Below, one piece after another: positions 42,908 to 51,135 of a stretch of 64,000 nucleotides of DNA (positions within the stretch are counted from its first letter, which is position 1; each line of letters opens with the position of its first letter). The position numbers were made by a program, and so were the translations under genes. The notes under the pieces are model-generated. The model did not search any database. It saw only the letters and a program-made list of their open reading frames with translations, and was not told the origin of the DNA. The DNA is from Candidatus Poribacteria bacterium (GTDB lineage Bacteria; Poribacteria; WGA-4E; WGA-3G): positions 16,515 to 80,514 of the forward strand of contig JAJECK010000153.1 in NCBI GenBank assembly GCA_022822085.1, in the 5' to 3' direction.

Positions 42908-44284
42908 ATGAAAAATAACAATCCCTACCTAAATCTTGACCGGCAAATGGTCGGAGATATCTACACAAGCAACGAAGTCCTGGATAATCTCACTGTCCTG
43001 TGTGATGACTTCGGTTCACGTTTTGCCGGAACTCCTGAAGAATATAAGGCAGCGACCTTTATCTCAGAGACATTCTCTCGTTATGGTCTCAAGAACGTCC
43101 GATTGGAAGAATACCCTTATGCAGGATGGACACGAGGTGATGCTACTCTAACAATAACTGAACCCATTGAACGGACATTGCATTGTATTTCACTGCCGTA
43201 CTGTCCATCAGGGGATATTACCGCTGAACTTCTATCTGTTGGCTATGGAAGTCCCGATGAATACAGTGAACTCGGTGATACTGCGCAGTCAAAACTTGTG
43301 ATGGCAAGCAGCGCATCACCGCAGGATCTTGGTAGATGGGTACACCGCAAAGAAAAGTATGAACGGGCTGTGTTGAGTGGTGCAAGTGCCTTCATTTTTG
43401 TGAGTGAACATCCTGGTGTTGGTCCTGAAACTGGCAGCCTACAAAATAATAGACCTGCTCCTATTCCCGGTATATCTGTTTGTAAAGAAGATGGAGATTT
43501 TTTGACGAGATGTCTCACACGCTATGATAAAGTAGTAATGCGACTGCAAACGACTGACATAAACGAACCACGCACATCATGGAATGTTGTCGCTGATTTA
43601 CCGGGAGGTGATAATCCTGAAGAAATGATTGTATTAGGGTGTCATTATGATGGACATGACATTTCACAAGGTGCACACGATCCTGCTTCGGGTATGGTAT
43701 CTGTCATAGAAACTGCTCGCGTTTTATCCACTTATGCAGCTGATATATTGAAACGGACTGTCCGCTTTATTGCTTTTGGAACAGAGGAGATAGGATTAAC
43801 GGGTGCGTTTCGTTATGTTGATGCCCACTCGGATGAGTTAGATAATATTCGTCTAATGCTGAATATGGATGCTGCAGGAGGTCCAAGTCGCAAAGGAATT
43901 GTCTTACATTATTGGGAATCGTTGGAACCTTTCTTTAAAACCGCACAAGAACAGATACATGCAGATATGCCGGTGGGGCAAAAGGTACATTCTTATTCTG
44001 ATCATTTTCCATTTTTCCTTGAAGGTGTGCCATCGTGCCACATGGGTGATCCAACATCAGCACCATCTGGACGGGGATTTGGACATACCGCTTATGATAC
44101 ACTTGAAAAGGTGGAATTGGACAACCTTCGACGTGCAAGTTCAATTGGGGCAAGAATTGCACTCCGCTGCGCGAATACGGATAATTTACCGGCTAAACGT
44201 AGGGCAAAAGCAGACGTTCAACAGATAGTAGATTCAGATCCAGGATTGGAAGGCTATCGTATTTCTTTGAAATTGAATGTATAG
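42908..44284 (+). CDS. M28-family metallopeptidase
   Basis: 458 residues from the ATG at 42908 with GGAGA just upstream; a GTG at 42875 lies inside the MITE-like element. The zinc-dependent aminopeptidase fold carries the expected five ligands: H246 (CHYDGHD), D258 (GAHDPASGM), E293-E294 (FGTEEIGLTG), D321 (LNMDAAG) and H393 (FGHTAYDT). A PA-like insert at about 130-215 is likely. No signal peptide, so it is probably cytoplasmic. Substrate unknown. The HtrA protease gene follows. Confidence 0.9.
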   Translation: MKNNNPYLNLDRQMVGDIYTSNEVLDNLTVLCDDFGSRFAGTPEEYKAATFISETFSRYGLKNVRLEEYPYAGWTRGDATLTITEPIERTLHCISLPYCPSGDITAELLSVGYGSPDEYSELGDTAQSKLVMASSASPQDLGRWVHRKEKYERAVLSGASAFIFVSEHPGVGPETGSLQNNRPAPIPGISVCKEDGDFLTRCLTRYDKVVMRLQTTDINEPRTSWNVVADLPGGDNPEEMIVLGCHYDGHDISQGAHDPASGMVSVIETARVLSTYAADILKRTVRFIAFGTEEIGLTGAFRYVDAHSDELDNIRLMLNMDAAGGPSRKGIVLHYWESLEPFFKTAQEQIHADMPVGQKVHSYSDHFPFFLEGVPSCHMGDPTSAPSGRGFGHTAYDTLEKVELDNLRRASSIGARIALRCANTDNLPAKRRAKADVQQIVDSDPGLEGYRISLKLNV

Positions 44285-44342
44285 ACTTTATTTATGTTTG
44301 ATTTTACAAGAATAAAATAATTACCGAGTTTAATTTTACATT

Positions 44343-45779
44343 ATGAATTATAAACGTATTTCTATTTATTTGCTAATACCTAGTCTGATTTTTGTATTAT
44401 ATGTGATTTTTCTGCAGTCAGATGTTTTTACACAGCAAGACCTTCAGCACGCTGTTACACAATCACGACGGACAGCGATTGTCAATGCTGTGGAACGCGC
44501 GAGTCCTGCTGTTGTGAATATCAGTGCTATACGGAGTGTAACTCAACGATCATTATTTGATGAATGGAGATTAAGGATATATTCGTGGGAAGTTCCACCT
44601 GCTCCGAAACGCAAGTTGCGTGAAGTAGGATCCGGTGTTATTATTAGCAAAGAAGGATATATCCTGACCAACCATCATGTCATTGAACAAGCTGATGAAA
44701 TTAGAGTAGCGATTGCTGATGGACGCGAGTTTGGGGCGCGTATCATTGGTTATGATTTTCTTTCGGACTTAGCTTTATTAAAAGTTGATACAAAGGAAGA
44801 TTTACCTCACATTCAGTGGAGTGATTCCGATAATTTACTTGTTGGTGAATGGGCACTTGCAATTGGGAATCCGTTTGGACTATCGTTAGGTAATGCACAA
44901 CCGACAGTAACAGTAGGAATTATTAGTGCTACAAAACGTTCACTGACAGTGGAGCCGCGCTATTATGAAGCACTTATACAAACCGATGCTTCGGTTAACC
45001 CTGGAAATAGTGGTGGGGCATTGGTAAATGTAAATGGAGAACTCATTGGAATCAACACTGTCATACGTTCAACAAGCGGAGGTTCACAAGGTGTTGGTTT
45101 TGCTATTCCTGCAAACAAAGCGAGAAGGGTTATAGATAGGATAATAGAACACGGAACTGTAGTACCACCCTACCTTGGAGCAGAAATTCAGTCTGTTGAT
45201 GAGGAGATGGCGGAAAAACTCTTTGGAAAAGAAGAGTCACAAATGTCGACTTTTTCCCGCGGTGTTTTAGTATCGGAAATAGAGAAAAAGAGTCCGTTTG
45301 CTGAATCGGGAATAAAACGAGGCGATATAATCTGGTCTATTTCTGGTGATAGAGTAAAGGATGCAAACGACTTTAAGGCAATAATGCGTATGCTTCCGAT
45401 CAATCAACCGATAGAATGTGAATATATCCGACGCGGGAAAAAGAGACAAACTATACTTAGATTTAAACAACTGGAATGGGAATACACTCCACTCAGATGG
45501 GGGTTAACCCTTAAGCAACCTAATAAACAGATGGCAAGCAAAAATAAAAGGCGTGGTGTTGTCATATCAGACATTGATAGAGATAGTGGGTTATCAGGTT
45601 CTCTTACAAAAGGAGATGTCATTTTCCAAATTGATAACATTCCAATACATACACTTGAAATTTTTAAATTAGTAGACGAACAGATATATTCTCCAAGTAT
45701 AATTACGCTATACTATGAGAGGAACGGAAAAGAGGGAGAAATCACAGTTACCTTTAATAGAAACTATCGTCAGAGATAG
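44343..45779 (+). CDS. HtrA/Deg-type serine protease with two PDZ domains, membrane-anchored
   Basis: 478 residues. An N-terminal hydrophobic anchor at about 7-27 (IYLLIPSLIFVLYVIFLQS) points to a DegS-like, periplasm-facing enzyme. Chymotrypsin-type triad: H112 (TNHHV), D142 (SDLALLK) and S223 (GNSGGAL). PDZ1 is at about 275-370 (PYLGAEIQ, SPFAESGIKRGDIIWSISG) and PDZ2 at about 390-475 (SGLSGSLTKGDVIFQIDNIP). It cuts misfolded envelope proteins or sensor proteins. Ends TAG. Confidence 0.92.
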   Translation: MNYKRISIYLLIPSLIFVLYVIFLQSDVFTQQDLQHAVTQSRRTAIVNAVERASPAVVNISAIRSVTQRSLFDEWRLRIYSWEVPPAPKRKLREVGSGVIISKEGYILTNHHVIEQADEIRVAIADGREFGARIIGYDFLSDLALLKVDTKEDLPHIQWSDSDNLLVGEWALAIGNPFGLSLGNAQPTVTVGIISATKRSLTVEPRYYEALIQTDASVNPGNSGGALVNVNGELIGINTVIRSTSGGSQGVGFAIPANKARRVIDRIIEHGTVVPPYLGAEIQSVDEEMAEKLFGKEESQMSTFSRGVLVSEIEKKSPFAESGIKRGDIIWSISGDRVKDANDFKAIMRMLPINQPIECEYIRRGKKRQTILRFKQLEWEYTPLRWGLTLKQPNKQMASKNKRRGVVISDIDRDSGLSGSLTKGDVIFQIDNIPIHTLEIFKLVDEQIYSPSIITLYYERNGKEGEITVTFNRNYRQR

Positions 45780-45866
45780 GGGTTTTTTATGGAATAATCA
45801 AGCATGTAAATAGTTGTGCAGAGGAAATTAGAAATATACTTTACCAAGGACTATGGAGATGATAAA

Positions 45867-46589
45867 ATGAAATTGCAGCTGCCGATTATAATTATTGTCT
45901 GTCTGTCAATTGTGTTTATTCTCACTATACATTTTGTGGGAGGTAAAGACACGCAAACCATATCAGAAAGTAATGAAGAGAGTCATAATTTTAGATCAAT
46001 AAAAATTGATGCGGAGAATGCTTTTGCTTCACATCAATACGGACAAGCGATTAAGTATTACGAAGAAGCATTAGAGTTACGTCCAGATAATGCTGAAATA
46101 TGTAATGATCTCGGTGCAGTACATTATCGTCTTGGGTTGAAAAATGCAGGACCGGAATGGCCGTCGTGGAACGACATAGAAGCGAATGAGACTGTTAAAG
46201 ATGCTCTATCAGAACTCAATGATGCAATTCAAAATGTGGAATCCGGTTATTTTCGTATCCATACGAGTTCTGCTGAAATCACAAAAGCAATTACAGAAGA
46301 AGTAAAGGCTAAAAGTGCTACAGTTTTTCCTTATCACGGCAACACAGAAACTACCTTAAATATATTGGTTGGTCCGACGAGTGATCACATATTATATGCT
46401 AAAGAATATTATCTGAGGGCTATAGATTTGAAATCTACTTATGCTCCCGCATATCGTAATCTCGGTTCGTTGTATATTAAAATTGGTATAAAAGATAAAG
46501 GGATTAATTTTTTGCGAGAAGCACATAAACGTGAACCGAATGATGAGGAATTAACTGAATATCTGCATCAATTAAAGGGTGGATATTAA
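45867..46589 (+). CDS. Membrane-anchored TPR protein
   Basis: 240 residues from the ATG at 45867 with GGAG eight bases upstream; an earlier start at 45816 adds 17 polar residues before the membrane segment. One hydrophobic helix at about 7-25 (IIIIVCLSIVFILTIHF) and then TPRs: AFASHQYGQAIKYYEEALEL, AYRNLGSLYIKIGIKDKGI. Between them lies a long linker with DALSELNDAIQNVESG. Periplasmic scaffold is the likely role. It lies 87 bases after the HtrA gene. Confidence 0.82.
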   Translation: MKLQLPIIIIVCLSIVFILTIHFVGGKDTQTISESNEESHNFRSIKIDAENAFASHQYGQAIKYYEEALELRPDNAEICNDLGAVHYRLGLKNAGPEWPSWNDIEANETVKDALSELNDAIQNVESGYFRIHTSSAEITKAITEEVKAKSATVFPYHGNTETTLNILVGPTSDHILYAKEYYLRAIDLKSTYAPAYRNLGSLYIKIGIKDKGINFLREAHKREPNDEELTEYLHQLKGGY

Positions 46590-46591
46590 GG

Positions 46592-46728
46592 ACTAGTGAT
46601 TTGTCAACATACTATTGCAGGTCGCGATTCTGAGATCGCTCCTATCGCTGGGTTGCTTACGGTAGGAGGGAACTCCGATTCCCGACTACTTTCAATCCCC
46701 ATCAATTAACGCTTGACAAAGCACTAGT
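46592..46728. mobile_element. MITE-like element with 16-bp terminal inverted repeats
   Basis: ACTAGTGATTTGTCAA (46592-46607) pairs with TTGACAAAGCACTAGT (46713-46728), with one mismatch. Within, GTCGCGATTCTGAGATCGCT near 46621 and AGGGAACTCCGATTCCCGAC near 46667 form inner arms that also appear at 60485-60551. The right end, TTGACA, could act as a -35 box for the cyclase gene. Confidence 0.65.
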
Positions 46729-46755
46729 AAAACAGTTGATTGTACTATTGATATT

Positions 46756-49700
46756 ATGAAAAGCCTGACACAAAAACGGTGTCCTGATTGTGGTTTTATG
46801 AACCCCGCAGTCAAGTATTGTGGTGACTGTGGGCATTTACTTGATGAATCAGACACCAGACTAAGTACAACACCTATTGGTAAAGCAGAAAGACGGCAAT
46901 TGAGTGTTCTGTTTTGTGATGTCATAGATTCAACTGCATTGACTGAGCAACTTGATCCTGAGGATTTACGTCAAGTGTTGGATGCCTATCGAGCATCTGT
47001 TGCAGATGTAGTTTTGGAATATGATGGACACATTGCCCGTTATTTTGGTGATGGTATCTTAGTCTACTTCGGATATCCAGTTGCACATGAAGATGCGACA
47101 AGAAGGGCTGTACAGGCAGGATTAGGCATTGTTGATGGCTTAGAGAAACTTAATTCTCGAATGTTGACAACCTTTGGTATAAAAATTCAGGTGCGCTTGA
47201 GTATTGACACCGGTTTAGTTGTTGTCTGGGAAGTAGGGATGCCTACAGGTAGGACCGGCAGTGATATTTCAGCCTTGGAAAGATATAACGTTGAAGCGAT
47301 AGATATTGTTGGCAAGACACCGAACATTGCGGCACGTATGCAGCAGGTAGCACCACCGAACGGAATTGTTGTCGGTGAGACGACACTCAGATTAATTGAA
47401 GGTTATTTTAACTACCAAGATCTGGGGACTATCTCGTTAAAAGGGATTGCACAACCGGTTCCCATTTTTCAAATTCTCAGTGAACAACCTGAAGGGACAT
47501 TTCTTGTTTTCCAAGGTGACCAAGAAGTCCCATTGCAGCACGGCAGGGTAACCCCGTTAATTGGAAGAAGTAGGCAGATCACGACATTAAAGACATTATG
47601 GAAACGTGCAGCTGAATCTGATGGACAGGTGGTGTTGATAGAGGGTGAAGCCGGTATCGGTAAAACACGTTTAGTCACTGTGATTGCTGAACATGCTGTT
47701 GAGAATAACGCCCAAATCTTGGAATGTCGTGGTTCACCGGATTCACAAAATAGTCCATTATATCCAATTTTGACGTTATTGCGACAACAACTGTTGCGAT
47801 TTGGAGAATCGGAACCAGGCTACATCCGACTAAATAAACTTGAACACTTTCTTAATTCACATGATCTTTCACCGAATATATTGCCACTTCTGGCAGAACT
47901 GTTGGAGATAGAAGCAGATTACCAAAAGGTCGAATTAAAACCAGTACAGCAACGACGTAGGACTTTGCAATCTCTCGTCCAAATATTTCTTAAAACTTCT
48001 CACCAAGAACCTCTTTTGTTAATTGTAGAAGATTTACATTGGGCAGATCCTTCCACTTATGAGTTTCTACACCTACTAATTTCACGGATGCAATCTGCAC
48101 CACTGTTTGCAATACTGACTTCTCGTGATGAAATTGGATTAAACGAAGAAAACACACATTTAGATGGGAGGGCAATGCTAAAAACCCTTACTGAGTTAGA
48201 ATGGGTGACTCAAATGAAGTTAAGGCGGTTGAACCGTAGACAGGTTTCGCTGATGATAGAAAAGGTCGCAGGTGACCAAACTCTACCGGCTGAAATCGCC
48301 AAACAAATTGCCACAAAAACAGAAGGGGTGCCACTATTCATAGAAGAATTAACACGAATGGCACTTGAATCAGAACTTGAGAATATAGATGTTTCCACAG
48401 AGATTCCAGCGACACTTCAAGCATCGTTGACAGCAAGGCTCGATCGTTTGGGAGCACGTAAAGAACTTATTCAACTTGGGGCAACACTTGGACGAGAATG
48501 GACAGCGATGCTCCTTCATAAAGTAATTGTGAGTATGACTGAAGAACCAGAGGAAGGCGAATTTCTTGCATACCCTGATCAGTTCACCCCTGTTGGTGCA
48601 AATGGAGAACAGGAGGGAAATCTCACTTGGCTTGATAAAGAGTTGCAGAAACTTGTAGAAGCAGAGATATTGCAATCTCGTCAGAGCCCTGAGAATAAAC
48701 AGATTTATAGATTCAAGCATCCTTTAATACGTGAAACAGCGTATCAGGCGTTGTTAAAAAGTACACGACAAGCATACCACCGTCGGATCGCGACTGTATT
48801 ACGTAAATCATTTGGCGAAGTCGTTAAAGCACAACCAGAATTCGTTGCGTATCACTACACTGAAGGAGAAATGCTTGATCGCGCAATTGAATTTTGGCAA
48901 CAGGCAGGGCAACGCGCTGTAGAAAGATCAGCAAATGTGGAAGGTGTTCGCCACTTAACACAAGGTTTGTCCTTGTTAGAAACAATGCCTGAAACACCTG
49001 CACGTGCAGCACGGGAATTAGTTCTTCAAACAACATTGGGACCGGCACTGATTGCCACGAAGGGGTATGCCGCTCTTGAAGTAGAAAAAACTTATGTGCG
49101 GGCAAAGGAACTCTTGGAAACTATGCCGAATAACGAACGCATGTTACTTAGATTCCCAATTTTGTTCGGATTATGGCTCTCCTATTTGGTCCGGGCAAAA
49201 TTACAAACTGCACGAGAACTCGGTGAACAGTGTCTTGTGATGGCACAACAGCAAGAGAATCCAGTGTTGGAAGTTGAAGCGCATCGCGCGTTGGGAGCAA
49301 CGCTATTTTATTTCGGTGAGTTTGAGGCATCCCGTACTCATATTGAAGCGGGAATTGCTTGCTATGACCCAAATCAACATCCAGTACATTCCTTTTTTCA
49401 CTATCTTGCAGATCCGGGTATGACCTTACATGCTTATGCTGCACCGTTGATGTGGTGTATGGGGTATCCTGAACAAGCATTAACGCGATTACAAGCCTCA
49501 CAACAGATGGGTGAGGAAAGACCACATCCCTTTAGTCGGGTTGTCTCTTTACAATTTGGAGCGTTATTATATCAACAGCGTGGTGAAACAGAGATGGTTG
49601 ATCAGTGTGGTACAGACCTACTGAAGATGTGCAGAGAACACGGTTTTTCAGTGTGGGAACCGACTGGTAAGATATACAAGGGTTGGGCACTTCAACAAAA

Positions 49701-50253
49701 TTCTGAAGATTCTCACGAAGAAGGTATCGCTTTAATTCGTGAAGGAATTGTAGAATGGGAGGATAACCTATCCCGAATATTGAGTCCTGTCTACCTCGGG
49801 ATTTTAGCACAGGCTTATGAACAGCGTGGCATGGTTGAAGAAGGACTTCAGACTATAGAAATTGCACTTGATTTTGTGGAAGAAAGTGGGATAAGAATCA
49901 ATGAAGCAGAACTCTATAGACTGAATGGAGTGCTTTTGCTAAAATCTGAATTCCAGAAGGCATCAACAGATATAGAACAGAGCGAGAAATCTGAATGTTC
50001 ATCACGACTTAATCACTTTGTAGAAACATGTTTTGAGAAAGCGTTGACTATTGCTCGGACCCAGTCAGCCAAATCATGGGAACTCCGAACTGCCGTCAGT
50101 TATTGCAGATTTATGATGACACACAACAGGTACGAGGAAGCATACAATCTTCTTAAACCGGTATATGACTGGTTTACAGAAGGATTTGAAACATCTGATC
50201 TGACTGATGCGTTTGAGTTGTTACAGACTTTGAGTGGAGAAATTACAGAATGA
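46756..50253 (+). CDS. Zinc-ribbon / class III nucleotide cyclase / AAA ATPase / TPR signalling protein
   Basis: 1165 residues, cytoplasmic. N-terminal zinc ribbon (CPDCGF, CGDC). Class III cyclase domain at about 45-240: VLFCDVIDST (metal Asp), YFGDGILVYFG (second metal Asp), IVGKTPNIAARM (transition-state Asn and Arg), so activity is plausible. The AAA/STAND-type NTPase starts near 270 (PLIGRSRQ, LIEGEAGIGKTRLV Walker A, LLIVEDLHWADP Walker B). The second half is a TPR-like helical region. This architecture is a frequent multi-domain signal receiver. Overlaps the next gene by four bases (ATGA). Confidence 0.9.
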   Translation: MKSLTQKRCPDCGFMNPAVKYCGDCGHLLDESDTRLSTTPIGKAERRQLSVLFCDVIDSTALTEQLDPEDLRQVLDAYRASVADVVLEYDGHIARYFGDGILVYFGYPVAHEDATRRAVQAGLGIVDGLEKLNSRMLTTFGIKIQVRLSIDTGLVVVWEVGMPTGRTGSDISALERYNVEAIDIVGKTPNIAARMQQVAPPNGIVVGETTLRLIEGYFNYQDLGTISLKGIAQPVPIFQILSEQPEGTFLVFQGDQEVPLQHGRVTPLIGRSRQITTLKTLWKRAAESDGQVVLIEGEAGIGKTRLVTVIAEHAVENNAQILECRGSPDSQNSPLYPILTLLRQQLLRFGESEPGYIRLNKLEHFLNSHDLSPNILPLLAELLEIEADYQKVELKPVQQRRRTLQSLVQIFLKTSHQEPLLLIVEDLHWADPSTYEFLHLLISRMQSAPLFAILTSRDEIGLNEENTHLDGRAMLKTLTELEWVTQMKLRRLNRRQVSLMIEKVAGDQTLPAEIAKQIATKTEGVPLFIEELTRMALESELENIDVSTEIPATLQASLTARLDRLGARKELIQLGATLGREWTAMLLHKVIVSMTEEPEEGEFLAYPDQFTPVGANGEQEGNLTWLDKELQKLVEAEILQSRQSPENKQIYRFKHPLIRETAYQALLKSTRQAYHRRIATVLRKSFGEVVKAQPEFVAYHYTEGEMLDRAIEFWQQAGQRAVERSANVEGVRHLTQGLSLLETMPETPARAARELVLQTTLGPALIATKGYAALEVEKTYVRAKELLETMPNNERMLLRFPILFGLWLSYLVRAKLQTARELGEQCLVMAQQQENPVLEVEAHRALGATLFYFGEFEASRTHIEAGIACYDPNQHPVHSFFHYLADPGMTLHAYAAPLMWCMGYPEQALTRLQASQQMGEERPHPFSRVVSLQFGALLYQQRGETEMVDQCGTDLLKMCREHGFSVWEPTGKIYKGWALQQNSEDSHEEGIALIREGIVEWEDNLSRILSPVYLGILAQAYEQRGMVEEGLQTIEIALDFVEESGIRINEAELYRLNGVLLLKSEFQKASTDIEQSEKSECSSRLNHFVETCFEKALTIARTQSAKSWELRTAVSYCRFMMTHNRYEEAYNLLKPVYDWFTEGFETSDLTDAFELLQTLSGEITE

Positions 50254-51110
50254 GACTTGGTGTCGTAGGAATTTGTAGTGATTTTCGTAAATTGAATCAG
50301 GAAGAGATTGATGCGGTTCATGAATTGCAGTTTACCGGTATCAGTTATCACTTCGCGAGTGCTGATATACCACAGGTTTCTACGGACGAATGCACTCAAT
50401 TTCGTTTTCTCCTTGAAAAAGCAGGTCTTAATCTGATACAATTTGGTATAACGTATTCGGAATGCTTGTTTGATCCGGATCCTACGGTGCGTCAAGCATC
50501 TATTGAATCTGTGAATTGTGGTATGCACGTTGCAAAGGAACTCGGAGCGTTTCATTACCTATTCCGTCCGGGAAGTCTGAATCCAGAGGGGGCATGGACA
50601 TCCCACCGAGATAACTATTTACCAGAATCGATGGGACGGTTGATTGAAACATTAAAACCGATAGCAGAGAATGCAGAACAAGAGGAATTGACGCTTGTCA
50701 TGGAGACACATGCAGTCTCTATAATGGATTCACCTGAAACGTGCAGAGAGGTCGTTGATAGGGTCGGATCTGAGCGTTTACGGATTGTGATGGATTTTGT
50801 TAATCATTTTCAGACACTGAGACAGGTTTATGATAGTGAACAGAGACTCAATCATATATTTGATGTGATGGGGTCTGTAGCACCAATGGCACATATTAAG
50901 GACATTCGTGTTGAAAATGGGTTAGTATTACATCTTAACGAAGAAGTGCCTGGTGAGGGAGAATTAGACTTGGCTGTAGCATTAAAGCGGTTTGACGCGC
51001 TGTATCCTGACGGATATGGGTTGATTGAACATCTACCGACAGAAAAAATCCCGCTTGCGAACACAAATGTCAGAAAAATTGCTTATGAAAACGGAGTGAC
51101 TATTTATTAA
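50250..51110 (+). CDS. Sugar phosphate isomerase/epimerase (TIM barrel)
   Basis: 286 residues. TIM-barrel signatures: GVVGICSDFRKLNQEE, FTGISYHF, LTLVMETHAVS, RIVMDFVNHFQ, MAHIKDIRVENG and PGEGELDL, with the metal ligands in the Glu/Asp/His positions. The start overlaps the cyclase-AAA-TPR stop (50250-50253), so both are translated from one message. A link between the cyclase and sugar metabolism is possible but unproven. It is distant from the family member at 16413-17177. Confidence 0.88.
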   Translation: MRLGVVGICSDFRKLNQEEIDAVHELQFTGISYHFASADIPQVSTDECTQFRFLLEKAGLNLIQFGITYSECLFDPDPTVRQASIESVNCGMHVAKELGAFHYLFRPGSLNPEGAWTSHRDNYLPESMGRLIETLKPIAENAEQEELTLVMETHAVSIMDSPETCREVVDRVGSERLRIVMDFVNHFQTLRQVYDSEQRLNHIFDVMGSVAPMAHIKDIRVENGLVLHLNEEVPGEGELDLAVALKRFDALYPDGYGLIEHLPTEKIPLANTNVRKIAYENGVTIY

Positions 51111-51135
51111 GGACTATTAAGGGGAGGATTGCATC

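Noticed and set aside
46713..46750. A sigma-70 promoter using the TTGACA of the MITE end for the cyclase gene
   Set aside because: No good -10 box is found 16-18 bases downstream; the nearest candidate is about 25 bases away.
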